DNA of 64,000 nucleotides, taken from contig NZ_QOIO01000033.1 of assembly GCF_003332305.1 (NCBI RefSeq), forward strand, positions 1-64,000, written 5' to 3'. The DNA comes from Microvirga aerophila (GTDB lineage: Bacteria; Pseudomonadota; Alphaproteobacteria; Rhizobiales; Beijerinckiaceae). Of this stretch, positions 41,198 to 49,897 are shown piece by piece. Under the pieces are notes generated by a model that saw nothing but the letters and a program-made list of their open reading frames with translations, was not told the origin of the DNA and searched no databases. Every line of letters starts with the position of its first letter. The first letter of the stretch is position 1. Both the position numbers and the translations under genes were made by a program.

Positions 41198-41947
41198 ATG
41201 AAATTGAAAACCGCCTGGATTGCCATCGCTACAACGATGCTCCTCACGTCCCTAGGTGGGAACGCGGCCCGCGCCGACGCTGGTGACTGCAATGGCGTCC
41301 GTGACATAGGACCCGGAACCGCCATCTCCCTTGGGGCCGTTAAAAGCAATGAGCGTCGCGTTCATTTCCTCAAGAGCGCCAGCGCTCAACAAAGTTGTCC
41401 CAGCAACAGCCCGAAATGCCGCGAGAAGGATTTCGTCAGTCCTGGAGACCAGATCATCGTCAGTGTTGTCGAGAGGGAGTTTCTTTGCGCAGATCATATC
41501 AACCCCAGGGGCCTTCGTCGCACCGGCTGGCTCCCACGCAACGCGGTTGTCCTTCTGCCCGATAGAACGCCCCCACGCAGCGATGGCTGGATCGGTCGGT
41601 GGACGTCAGGCCCCGAGCAGACCATTTCCATTGCCCGAACGCCACGTGCAGGCGAAATCCGCATCAGGGGAGAGGCAAGCTTTGGGGCGCGCGAGCCAAG
41701 CCGCCAAGACAGAGAGGGGCTTGTCAGCACTGGAGAGCTTGAGGGCCGCGTGAGGCCGACCAGCGGCTTTGCGGCCTTCACGATGGGAACGAACACCACC
41801 CTCCCCTACGACCAAGGCGAGGAAGTTGATTGTCGCGTCAGGATGCGAAGGCTCGGGTCGTTTCTTCTCGTAGAGGACAACAGGAGATGCGGCGGCATCA
41901 ACGTTTCATTCTCCGGCATCTATCGAAGATCGGGCCGCAGGCCCTGA
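41198..41947 (+). CDS. Conserved secreted protein of unknown function
   Basis: 249 residues. A signal peptide (LKTAWIAIATTMLLTSLGGNAARA) precedes a mature part with several cysteines (C30, C68, C74, C97, C215 and C233 region). The C-terminal half is beta-rich: GWIGRWTSGPEQTISIAR, TGELEGRVRPTSGFAAF and DCRVRMRRLGSFLLVEDNRRCGG. The two-part build (an SH3-like first half, then a lipocalin-like half) is only an impression. No family was recognised. The interval 41016-41197 before it holds nothing else. Confidence 0.6.
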   Translation: MKLKTAWIAIATTMLLTSLGGNAARADAGDCNGVRDIGPGTAISLGAVKSNERRVHFLKSASAQQSCPSNSPKCREKDFVSPGDQIIVSVVEREFLCADHINPRGLRRTGWLPRNAVVLLPDRTPPRSDGWIGRWTSGPEQTISIARTPRAGEIRIRGEASFGAREPSRQDREGLVSTGELEGRVRPTSGFAAFTMGTNTTLPYDQGEEVDCRVRMRRLGSFLLVEDNRRCGGINVSFSGIYRRSGRRP

Positions 41948-42017
41948 GCAGCGCACGACCAAAGAACTTCCAGCCGCTCCGGCGCGTGGCCTCTTATGGT
42001 CAGTCGTGGCTAGAAAA

Positions 42018-42039
42018 AACCCTGCCCGGGGGCAGGGTT
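42018..42039 (-). terminator. Hairpin with T-run on the minus strand
   Basis: AACCCTGCC and GGCAGGGTT pair around CGGG. The T-run is on the minus-strand side (complement of AAAAAA at 42014-42019). It may end readthrough from either direction; no minus-strand gene is visible on its right. Confidence 0.5.
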
Positions 42040-42378
42040 GAGTAAGGGGGTCTCGTCTCCGGAGGTCAATCCGAAAACTGGCTGAGTACGGCACAGCGAT
42101 TTCTATCTGTCAAATACATGACTGTATTCACACAGTTTTTACTTGAATTCCTATCGTATACTTTGTAGGTACTACTTTTGGTTACTAATCATTTACTGAC
42201 TTAAAACAGAAGGTGTTGCGGTTTTACAATAGCGCGGCTCACCAATCTGCTCATACACTGCGACCACGGTTTCAAGCCGTAGGCACGAACAATGACTGAG
42301 GCACGAACTTTCTGTCACTCGCGCCGAGCTGAATGCCAATATTCAGCAAAGAGGGTTTTGAATTCTGGAGGACCATCA
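42040..42378. promoter_or_regulatory. AT-rich upstream region of the porin gene
   Basis: The stretch 42,095-42,230 is markedly AT-rich (TTTTACTTGAATTCC, TACTACTTTTGG) against a GC-rich background. It carries no gene and presumably holds the strong porin promoter. I could not fix the -35/-10 boxes. Confidence 0.5.
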
Positions 42379-43671
42379 ATGAAGCTTATAAAAAGCCTTC
42401 TGCTCGGATCGGTCGCGGGTCTCGCCGCCGTTGCCGGGGCTCAGGCCGCCGATCTTCCCGTCGCGAAGGCCGCGCCTGTCGATTATGTTCGCGTCTGCTC
42501 CACCTACGGTTCGGGCTTCTTCTACATCCCCGGCACCGAAACCTGCCTCCGCGTCGGCGGCCGCGTTCGCGCCGACTACCTGTACGGCGAACCAGTCGAC
42601 CGCGCTCAGGATGCCATCGGCTTCCGCGCCCGTGGCCGTCTGAACATCGACACTCGCACGGCGACCGCTTACGGCCTGCTGCGCGCCTACATCCGCTACG
42701 AGATCACCCGCTCGTCCGGCACGTCGTTCAATTTCCCAACCACCGGCGCAATCGTCACGAGCCCGAACATCACTCAGGCGTTTGTGCAGTTCGGCGGCCT
42801 CACCGCTGGTCGCGTCACCTCGTTCTTCTCGAACGGCGACCTGCCCACCGGTCACTTCGGCACGCTGCGCTTCGACGACGCTCCGGACGTGACCGTTCTT
42901 GCCTACACCTTCTCGTTCGGCAACGGCTTCTCGGCCACTCTGTCGCTCGAAGACGGCCTCGAGCGTCGCGCGGGTCTCGTCAACACCGCGACGGGTCTCC
43001 CTGCGCCTTACGCTGGTCAGCGCGTTCCGGACGTGGTCGGCAACATCAAGTACGCCGGCACCTGGGGTACGGCTCAGCTCTCCGGCGCGGTCCACCAGAT
43101 CCGCAGCAACACGCTGGTTCCGTTCGTTGGCGGCGGCGCTGATTTCCCGGATACCGAGTACGGCTGGGCCATTGCGGCTTCGGCCAGCGTCAATCTTCCG
43201 GCACTCGCTCCGGGCGACGCAGCCTGGATCATGGCGACCTATGCTGACGGCGCTCCGCGCTATTTGGACGGCGGCAACGCCGGCACGATCATCGGCCCGT
43301 TCTCTGCCTTCGAGAATGGCTCGGTTCTGCTGGCCGATGCCACCATCGATCCGGTGACTGGCGAATTCGAGAAGACCCGCGCCTGGTCCGTCGCCGGTGG
43401 CCTGCGCCACTACTGGACCCCGCAGCTGCGCTCGAACTTCTTCGGTTCGTACCTCGACTCGGATAGCCGCCAGCCCTTCAACACCGCTGGTGACTTCCGC
43501 GAGTACCGCCTAGGTGGCAACCTGATCTGGCAGCCGGTTGCCGGCCTGGATCTTGGCGTCGAGGTGATCTACGCCAACGTCGACTCCCGTGCGATTGACC
43601 CAATCACCGACCTTAGATTCCGGGACTCCAATGGTTGGGAAGGCCGTCTGCGCGTCCAGCGCGACTTCTAA
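42379..43671 (+). CDS. Outer-membrane porin (Porin_2 family)
   Basis: 430 residues from the ATG at 42379 (GGAGG 7 bases upstream); the open frame begins 29 codons earlier. A signal peptide ends at AQAADLP. ETCLRVGGRVRADYLYGEP and GRLNIDTRTATAYGLLRAYIRYEI are the usual first barrel strands. Later strands include WKVAGGLRHYW-type repeats, and it ends with WEGRLRVQRDF, the C-terminal Phe required for barrel insertion. It forms a 16-strand trimeric channel for small hydrophilic solutes. Codon use is biased to preferred codons, as in highly expressed genes. Confidence 0.93.
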   Translation: MKLIKSLLLGSVAGLAAVAGAQAADLPVAKAAPVDYVRVCSTYGSGFFYIPGTETCLRVGGRVRADYLYGEPVDRAQDAIGFRARGRLNIDTRTATAYGLLRAYIRYEITRSSGTSFNFPTTGAIVTSPNITQAFVQFGGLTAGRVTSFFSNGDLPTGHFGTLRFDDAPDVTVLAYTFSFGNGFSATLSLEDGLERRAGLVNTATGLPAPYAGQRVPDVVGNIKYAGTWGTAQLSGAVHQIRSNTLVPFVGGGADFPDTEYGWAIAASASVNLPALAPGDAAWIMATYADGAPRYLDGGNAGTIIGPFSAFENGSVLLADATIDPVTGEFEKTRAWSVAGGLRHYWTPQLRSNFFGSYLDSDSRQPFNTAGDFREYRLGGNLIWQPVAGLDLGVEVIYANVDSRAIDPITDLRFRDSNGWEGRLRVQRDF

Positions 43672-43696
43672 TCGGCTCGATCCGATTGGTTAGAGG

Positions 43697-43725
43697 AAAC
43701 CCCGGTGATCCCACCGGGGTTTTTC
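43697..43725 (+). terminator. Terminator of the porin gene
   Basis: AAACCCCGGTG and CACCGGGGTTT pair around ATCC and run into TTTTTCTATT. It lies 26 bases after the porin stop. Confidence 0.9.
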
Positions 43726-44051
43726 TATTACGGTCACTCCGATTTCGCGACGCTTAATGGATCCCACTGCCGTCGCTCGGCGTGCTGGATCGCAACCAAT
43801 GGCTCGACCGTAGTCGAGGTATCGCCATGGCGCGGCGATCGCAGACCGACAGAGGTTCTTTATTAAGAACAAAGTATCTACAAGTCAGCATCGAGGCCGC
43901 TTCGAAACCGGATATAATCGAGCTCTCGTTTATGTACGGCTTGCGCATTTTGCCGTAAAATGTTCGTTTAAAAGGATGCACGCTTGACCAAAGGCCCTCG
44001 TGCCGCAATCCTGGCTCCTGCGAAGTGCGCGTAATCCCTGGAGACCTGAGC
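43726..44051. other. Non-coding interval
   Basis: 326 bases between the porin terminator and the next gene. Frames here show no ribosome binding site or ordered product. It must contain the promoter of the 44052 gene. Confidence 0.4.
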
Positions 44052-44555
44052 ATGCTGGACGAGGTCGCGAAATTACGGCGTGAGCTTGAAGATGCGTTCC
44101 AGAATCGTGCTCACCTTTATCGACTGCTCTTGGATGAGTTGGAAACGGAGGTTGGAGCCGAGCGCGCTCGTACGGTGATGATGCAGGCTCTTGAACGGCG
44201 GGGCCAAGAGGTGGCGCAGGCCCTGTTTCGCGATGTCTCGAAGGACCCGAGATCCGTTGGGGCGCGCTTTCTTTCGGTGAGTCCGGATAATGGCATGATG
44301 TTTCCGCACGAAGCGCAGGCGACAGACGAAGCCATGACGATCCGTGTCCATCGATGCCCGTTGAAGGATGCCTGGCATACCTCGGGTCTTCCTCCGGAAC
44401 GCATCGCCACCCTTTGTCAGCTCGCGGGGGCGTTCGACAAAGGATTATTCGAGGCCGCTGGCCTTGCCTTCTCGAATGAAACCTGGAGCGAAAAGCGAGG
44501 TGGCGGATGCTGCTGGATTACGCTGCAACGGCCCGAAAACTCCGATGTCTCTTGA
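44052..44555 (+). CDS. L-2-amino-thiazoline-4-carboxylate hydrolase-family protein (copy 1)
   Basis: 167 residues from the ATG at 44052. The C-terminal half has the pattern of the ATC_hydrolase family: RVHRCPLKDAWHTSGLPPERIATLC, LAGAFDKGLFEAAGLAFS and a final GGGCCWITL. Conserved cysteines sit in each block. The named reaction opens the thiazoline ring of L-2-amino-thiazoline-4-carboxylate to give S- or N-carbamoyl-cysteine, but only a few members are tested and others probably act on related amides or heterocycles. It overlaps or abuts a VOC gene and faces a cluster with a second member of the same family. Confidence 0.7.
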   Translation: MLDEVAKLRRELEDAFQNRAHLYRLLLDELETEVGAERARTVMMQALERRGQEVAQALFRDVSKDPRSVGARFLSVSPDNGMMFPHEAQATDEAMTIRVHRCPLKDAWHTSGLPPERIATLCQLAGAFDKGLFEAAGLAFSNETWSEKRGGGCCWITLQRPENSDVS

Positions 44556-44571
44556 GGAAGTCCCACATTCG

Positions 44572-45414
44572 ATGCCGCAGATACAACCCACCCTCGACCA
44601 CACAGTCATCAATGTTCTCGGTGAACTCGACAGCATCTCCGCTCAATACAAACGATTGGGGTTCAGTCTCACCGACCGTGGGCACCATACGCTCGGCTCT
44701 AGCAATCACCTGGCCATCTTTGGAGAGAATTATCTCGAGCTTCTCGGGTACGAACCAGGCCGCGGGACGGAACGGGCCGACCTCTGGAAGCACCCAGCCG
44801 GTTTGACCGGACTCGTCTTCAAGACCGACGACGCGCTCGCCGTCCATGCAGAACTGGCTGACCGGGGCATCCCGGTGGAGAACCCTGCCGAATTCTCCCG
44901 GCCGGTCGCATTGCCCGGCGGGCCGCAGGATGCGGCATTTCGTGTCACGAGGCTAGGATCGGCGCTTGTTCCCAATGGGCGGGTGTTCTTCTGCCAGCAC
45001 TTCACGCCTGAGCTCGTCTGGCGGGACGAGTGGCGGCAGCATCCGAATGGCGTGGTCGATATCGTTGAATTTTATATTGCGGCGATCGAGCCGGCGAAAA
45101 CGGCGGCGCTCTACCAGTCAATCTTCGGTTCGGAATCGGTCACGGATGTCCCAGGAGGTCACGTCCTTCGGGCTGGACGAGCATCCGTGTTCTTTCTCAC
45201 TCCCGCGGAGATCAACCGCCATCTGACCGGAATAGCATCGATGGGCCAGGACGGTTCCGATCGCATGGTCGGATTGACGCTGAAAACACGATCGCTCGAA
45301 CTTGTGAAGCAATGCGTGGGATCCGGCAGGATCACTGGTGTTCAAGAGTTGCCTGACCGCGTCCTCATTCCGAACGAGCAGGCTGGCGGCGTAGCTCTGG
45401 CCTTTGTCGAATAG
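44572..45414 (+). CDS. VOC-family (Glyoxalase_3-like) protein
   Basis: 280 residues from the ATG at 44572 (GAGGAAG upstream); an ATG at 44545 would overlap the previous gene by 11 bases. LDHTVINVLGELDSISAQYKRLGF starts the first module and HTLGSSNHLAIFGENYLELLGYEP brings its metal ligands. WRQHPNGVVDIVEFYIAAIEPAKTAALYQSIFG starts the second. Large two-module VOC proteins include extradiol-dioxygenase-like and isomerase-type enzymes. It is probably co-transcribed with the ATC-hydrolase-like gene before it and meets the flavoprotein gene tail to tail. Confidence 0.8.
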   Translation: MPQIQPTLDHTVINVLGELDSISAQYKRLGFSLTDRGHHTLGSSNHLAIFGENYLELLGYEPGRGTERADLWKHPAGLTGLVFKTDDALAVHAELADRGIPVENPAEFSRPVALPGGPQDAAFRVTRLGSALVPNGRVFFCQHFTPELVWRDEWRQHPNGVVDIVEFYIAAIEPAKTAALYQSIFGSESVTDVPGGHVLRAGRASVFFLTPAEINRHLTGIASMGQDGSDRMVGLTLKTRSLELVKQCVGSGRITGVQELPDRVLIPNEQAGGVALAFVE

Positions 45415-45419
45415 AGCCG

Positions 45420-46901
45420 TCAGCGCACGAAGAAAGGCGTTCCTTCGAGCTCCGGCTCGTCGAAGGCTTCAAGATCGCTGCGGATCGACTTGATGTCCTC
45501 TCTGAACAGGCTTCCAACAAGAGCCGTCGCCAACCGCTCGGCCGCGACATTGACGCCTGGGATGTCGCTGGCGACTGCCCCATGGCTCAGGGCTGCTCCA
45601 TGATTGAGAAGGTGAATGCGCGAAAGATCGGGGCATTGCCCCGGCTCCCGCTCCAACAACTCGAAACCAGGGCCAAGATAAGGAAATTCGCCGAGGTCTG
45701 ACCGACGCAGGTTCTCAGGTGGGGCGTAGCGGTCGCGCCAGCGCGCCACGAGAGGGGACAGATCGGCTAGTTCCGTGATGGCCCCGGCATTAGCTCTGAA
45801 GCCCGTGCCAATGATCAGGAAATCGTGCGGCCGTGGCGTATCCTCGCCGCGTACAAGAACCAGAGGCTTTCCACCCTGACGTGTTGCAGCTTCGACGGGT
45901 TTGCCCAAATGGATGTTGAAGCGTTTCAAACGCAAGGCGCGGCGCACGGTCTCGTGAGGCGGCGGCGCCTGCGCGTCGTTGAGATACACGAACAATGACC
46001 ATCGCTCGGCATCATCCAGCCCGGCCCAGCCGTAGAAATAGCCTGGTGACGCAGAGCCCCGGCCCTTGTTGATCTGCGGGAGCGCCGGCCGCCTGACATA
46101 CATGTCCACTCGCGAAGCGCCCTGCTCCAGAGCCGTGGCGGCATTATCCCAGGCCGACGCTCCGCCGCCGATAATGCCGATGCTCTTCCCGCGCAGACGC
46201 GCAAAATCGATGGCTTCATTGGTATGGGCCGCGAGATCAGGCCAGAGAGCCGGATCGACGAAGCTCGGGATATGGTACCCGCCCGCACCCCCTCGCCCTG
46301 TCGAGAGGACGATTCGCCGCGCAAAGTACGTCTCGTTCCCTCGCTGAGATTGGACTTCTACCTCCAGCACACCTGCCGATGGCGTGATCTTCTTAACAAT
46401 CGTCTCGTGCTGGACCGGAAGCCTTAGAACCCGTTGAAGCCATGCAAGATAATCAACCCAGGTGGCGTTGGGGATTTTATAGAGCGCCTCCCAGGCCTCG
46501 GCGCCGACCACCGCCTCATACCAGGCGCGGAAGGTCAGAGACGGGATTCCGAGCGCGGGTCCCGGCAAGGTCTTGGGGGAGCGCAGCGTATCCATCCTGG
46601 CAAAGGAGAGCCAAGGCCCTTCCTGACCGGCCGGATTTCGCTCGAGCATCCTGATATTGCGCACACCTTTGAAGATCAGCGAAGCGGCGGCGGCAATCCC
46701 GTTCATGCCGGCCCCCACCACCAGAACATCGGCCACCGATGCGCCGTTTGGTCCCGTCACCTGGGCCGGCCAATTGGCGGCCGGAAGACCGAGCATCTCA
46801 AGATCGCGGGCGACCTGTCGCTCGTGCTCGATCAGCCGCATGGGCACGGCGCGCCGATCATTCGCAAGTGGCCTCAAGTCCTCCAACACCGTTGGTCTCA
46901 A
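45420..46901 (-). CDS. FAD/NAD(P)-binding flavoprotein monooxygenase-like oxidoreductase
   Basis: 493 residues. The FAD-binding loop is VLVVGAGMNGIAAAASL (about residues 58-74) and the NAD(P)-binding loop is IGIIGGGASAWDNAATAL (about 240). The remaining text, including NTHE- and FGTGFRANAGAI-type stretches, follows class B monooxygenase and thioredoxin-reductase-like design. Substrates of such enzymes are nucleophilic N or S atoms, or ketones. The stop lies just past the convergent VOC gene, and the start overlaps the ATC-hydrolase-like gene by four bases (ATGA), so it belongs to the ABC transporter operon. Confidence 0.82.
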   Translation of the reverse strand: MRPTVLEDLRPLANDRRAVPMRLIEHERQVARDLEMLGLPAANWPAQVTGPNGASVADVLVVGAGMNGIAAAASLIFKGVRNIRMLERNPAGQEGPWLSFARMDTLRSPKTLPGPALGIPSLTFRAWYEAVVGAEAWEALYKIPNATWVDYLAWLQRVLRLPVQHETIVKKITPSAGVLEVEVQSQRGNETYFARRIVLSTGRGGAGGYHIPSFVDPALWPDLAAHTNEAIDFARLRGKSIGIIGGGASAWDNAATALEQGASRVDMYVRRPALPQINKGRGSASPGYFYGWAGLDDAERWSLFVYLNDAQAPPPHETVRRALRLKRFNIHLGKPVEAATRQGGKPLVLVRGEDTPRPHDFLIIGTGFRANAGAITELADLSPLVARWRDRYAPPENLRRSDLGEFPYLGPGFELLEREPGQCPDLSRIHLLNHGAALSHGAVASDIPGVNVAAERLATALVGSLFREDIKSIRSDLEAFDEPELEGTPFFVR

Positions 46902-47377
46902 GCCTCCGAAGGCGTTTCATAACGATAGCGAAAGTCGCAATGGCTTGCGCCTTCCATGATCGTCTGCGTCCGGGTCATCTTCAGGTTGGGATCGTAGCCT
47001 TCGCAGAAGGAACCGTCCCGATTGCACGAGAGGAGCCCCCCGATCTCACCGAGACCCATTGCCTTGTACATTTCGGCATAGCGACAGCGGGTAACGTTGA
47101 AATCGAGATGGTTCTCGTCGCGGTGGATCTCCTGGATCTCGAGGGCATTCTCGGCCGTCCAATTGGACTGGATGTCGATAAAGCTTTGGAGGCTCGTTCC
47201 GCCCGGGGCCTGCGCGGCGAACTGAGCCGCCTGCGTCATGGACGAACGACGCACGGACTCGGTGATGATCTGCCTGGCCTCATCCTTGCCGTGCCGCTCC
47301 ACGAGCGTTTCATAAACCTCTTTGAGAAGCTCCGCCTCGATGCGGCGCCGCTCGATAATCGGAAGGGGCTGGGCCAT
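46898..47377 (-). CDS. L-2-amino-thiazoline-4-carboxylate hydrolase-family protein (copy 2)
   Basis: 159 residues. HLDFNVTRCRYAEMYKAMGLGEIGG, SCNRDGSFCEGYDPNLKMTRTQTIMEG and the closing SHCDFRYRYE are the hallmark blocks of the family, more complete than in copy 1. They include the Cys and Asp/Glu residues probably needed for hydrolysis. Translation is coupled to the flavoprotein gene (four-base overlap), and the gene follows the ABC transporter ATPase by 50 bases. The substrate is thus likely to be a small compound imported by this transporter. Confidence 0.82.
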   Translation of the reverse strand: MAQPLPIIERRRIEAELLKEVYETLVERHGKDEARQIITESVRRSSMTQAAQFAAQAPGGTSLQSFIDIQSNWTAENALEIQEIHRDENHLDFNVTRCRYAEMYKAMGLGEIGGLLSCNRDGSFCEGYDPNLKMTRTQTIMEGASHCDFRYRYETPSEA

Positions 47378-47427
47378 TCTGCAATTCCTCAGAGCTCAGG
47401 AAATTTCAATCAACGAAAGTGGCATGC

Positions 47428-49062
47428 TCAGGATGCTGCCAGCAGAGCATCTGCCTGAACAGGCGGCATCCAATCACGACCGGGAACAGAAGCGAGGAGC
47501 GCCTGCGTGTAAGGGTGGCGCGGCGCTGCGAAGACTTCCGCGGTTGTTCCCTCCTCGACGACGCCGCCGCTTTTCATGACGGCGATGCGGTCGCAGATCT
47601 GGGCTGCTACGCGCAGGTCGTGGGTGATGAACACCATCGACAGTCCAAGTCGGCTGCGCAAATCCGCCAACAGCCGCAGAACCTGGGCCTGGACGGAGAC
47701 GTCCAGGGCGGAAACCGGCTCGTCCGCCACAAGAACCTCCGGCTCGAGTGCGAGCGCCCGGGCAAGTCCTATGCGCTGGCGCTGCCCGCCCGAGAATTCA
47801 TGCGGATAGCGTTCTGTGGCGCTCGGGTCGAGCCCGACGAGCGCGAACAGCTCCTTGGCCTTTGCATAGGCCTTGGAGGGGGCCTCGCCATGGATGATCG
47901 GACCCTGCGCGACGAGTTCGCCGGCGCGCCGCCGCGGGTTGAGAGACGCGAAAGGATCCTGAAACACCATCTGGATTCGGCGGGTTTCGGAGCGCATCTC
48001 TTTCCGTGACAGAGAGGCGAGGTCCGTGTCGCCGAGACGGATCGACCCCGTATCGGGATCAAGCAGCCGCACGATGCAGCGGGCAAGCGTAGACTTTCCC
48101 GAGCCGCTTTCTCCGACGATCCCGAGGGTTCCTCCTCGGGGAAGGACGAGATTTGCGTCCTGAACTGCATGCGTGACACGGCGGTTGCGCGCGAGCAGCC
48201 CACCTTTTCGGTATGTCTTGGAAACGTGCTCGATGCGCAGGATGGGCTCTGACGCCACGACTTGCGGTGCAGGCGGCACGAGAGGCGGGACGGCCGCGAT
48301 CAGCGCCTTCGTATAAGGATGCTGCGGGCGATTAAGGATTTCGTCGGCCCTGCCCTCTTCGACCACCCGGCCGCTTTGCATCACGGCAACCCGGTCGGCG
48401 ATCTCGGCCACCACCCCGAAATCGTGGGTGATGAACAGCACCGCGGTTCCCTTCCGCTGCTGGAGCTCGCGAATGAGCTTGAGGATTTGCGCCTGGGTGG
48501 TGACGTCGAGGGCCGTCGTCGGCTCATCGGCGATGAGAACCCGCGGCTCGAGGGCAAGCGCCATGGCGATCATGGCCCGCTGACGCTGGCCGCCGGAAAG
48601 TTCGTGCGGGTAGGCGCGCCGGGCGCTCTCGGGGTCGGGGATATGAACGTCTCGAAGAAGGTCCAGCACACGTTTCATGATCTCGGAGGAGCCAAGATCT
48701 GTATGGGTGCGAAACATCTCGGCAATCTGGTCGCCGATAGTCCGCAGGGGATTGAGCGCCGTCATGGGCTCCTGAAAGATCATGCCGATGCGTGCGCCGC
48801 GAATCATGCGCATGTCAGCATCGCTGAACCTGAGAAGATCCTCGCCCTCCAGTAGGATCTCTCCGGATTGTGCGCTGACCCCTTCAGGCAAAAGGCCCAG
48901 AATGGCGCCTGCGGTCATCGACTTGCCCGAGCCGCTTTCACCGACGACGCAGAGAATCTCGTCAGCCTTGAGATCGAGGGAAACGTCTTCAAGCGCATGC
49001 GGCCGATCCGCCCCTGCAGGAAGCGCGACCGTCAGGTTCCTGATGGACAGAACAGCCCTCAT
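47428..49062 (-). CDS. Fused two-domain ABC transporter ATPase (DppD-DppF type)
   Basis: 544 residues from the ATG at 49062; the open frame has 51 unlikely codons upstream, and this start overlaps the permease by four bases. Two nucleotide-binding domains are present: Walker A as VVGESGSGKSMTAGAI (about residue 40) and VGESGSGKSTLARCI (about 325). Both have the LSGGQRQR-type signature (ELSGGQRQRAMIA and EFSGGQRQRIGLA) and Walker B (VLIADEPTTALD, VLVADEPVSALD). It powers the importer formed by the following genes. Fusion of the two ATPases is a common variant. Confidence 0.95.
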   Translation of the reverse strand: MRAVLSIRNLTVALPAGADRPHALEDVSLDLKADEILCVVGESGSGKSMTAGAILGLLPEGVSAQSGEILLEGEDLLRFSDADMRMIRGARIGMIFQEPMTALNPLRTIGDQIAEMFRTHTDLGSSEIMKRVLDLLRDVHIPDPESARRAYPHELSGGQRQRAMIAMALALEPRVLIADEPTTALDVTTQAQILKLIRELQQRKGTAVLFITHDFGVVAEIADRVAVMQSGRVVEEGRADEILNRPQHPYTKALIAAVPPLVPPAPQVVASEPILRIEHVSKTYRKGGLLARNRRVTHAVQDANLVLPRGGTLGIVGESGSGKSTLARCIVRLLDPDTGSIRLGDTDLASLSRKEMRSETRRIQMVFQDPFASLNPRRRAGELVAQGPIIHGEAPSKAYAKAKELFALVGLDPSATERYPHEFSGGQRQRIGLARALALEPEVLVADEPVSALDVSVQAQVLRLLADLRSRLGLSMVFITHDLRVAAQICDRIAVMKSGGVVEEGTTAEVFAAPRHPYTQALLASVPGRDWMPPVQADALLAAS

Positions 49063-49889
49063 CGGCGCTTCAGCCTCGGGTTCAGTGCATCGTTGAGCCC
49101 CTGCCCGACAAGAGACACGGAGAGCACTGTCAGCAGGATGGCCACGCCCGGAATGGCCGACACATACCATTGCGTGCGAAGAACCGACCGGCCGGTTCCG
49201 ATCAGGTTGCCCCACGAGGGAACGTTCGGATCGGAGAGGTTGAGGAACGCCAGGGCGCTCTCCAGGAGGATCGCCACCGCCATGATCACGCTCGCATAGA
49301 CGATGACCGGCGGCAGGGCATTGGGCAGGATTTCGCGAAAGATGATCTGGGCGTCACGCATGCCGAGGGTACGGCAGGCTTGGACGAATTCCCGGCTTCG
49401 GAGCGTGAGAAACTCTGCTCGTGTCAAGCGAGCGGCTGCAGGCCACGAGACGAGGCCGATGGCGATGGTGACAGTCTTGATGTCTGACCCGAAGACCGCC
49501 ACGAGAACCAGGAGAAGGAGAAAATTCGGCAGGGTTTGGAAGGCCTCGGTGACCCGCATGAGAACATCGTCGATGATGCCTCCGTAATAGCCCGCGACGG
49601 CTCCGATGACGATGCCGATCGTGATCGCCAGCAAAGTGGCGACAATTCCGATGAGCAGAGACACCCGCGCGCCGTGAAAAATTTGCGCCGCGATGTCACG
49701 TCCCGTCGTATCCGTGCCGAACCAGAAACGCGCATTGGCCAGGGGCCATTGCAATGGGCGCCCTGCCAGTCCGAGAGGATCCTTGGGAAACAGCACGGGA
49801 GCGCTCAGCGCCATTCCGATGACGAGGGCCAAGAGGATCAGCCCGACAACGGCGGTCGGGCTCCTGGCGAGACGTTTCACGGTTTCCAT
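49059..49889 (-). CDS. Oligopeptide-type ABC transporter permease (DppC-like)
   Basis: 276 residues, about six transmembrane helices. The N-terminal part reads VGLILLALVIGMALSAP and then LGLAGRPLQWPLANARFWFGTDTTGRDI, the DppC family mark. The EAA loop lies in ARLTRAEFLTLRSREFVQACRTLGM. It is the second permease of the importer, overlapping the ATPase start by four bases and following the first permease by eight. Confidence 0.93.
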   Translation of the reverse strand: METVKRLARSPTAVVGLILLALVIGMALSAPVLFPKDPLGLAGRPLQWPLANARFWFGTDTTGRDIAAQIFHGARVSLLIGIVATLLAITIGIVIGAVAGYYGGIIDDVLMRVTEAFQTLPNFLLLLVLVAVFGSDIKTVTIAIGLVSWPAAARLTRAEFLTLRSREFVQACRTLGMRDAQIIFREILPNALPPVIVYASVIMAVAILLESALAFLNLSDPNVPSWGNLIGTGRSVLRTQWYVSAIPGVAILLTVLSVSLVGQGLNDALNPRLKRR

Positions 49890-49897
49890 AACCGTCC

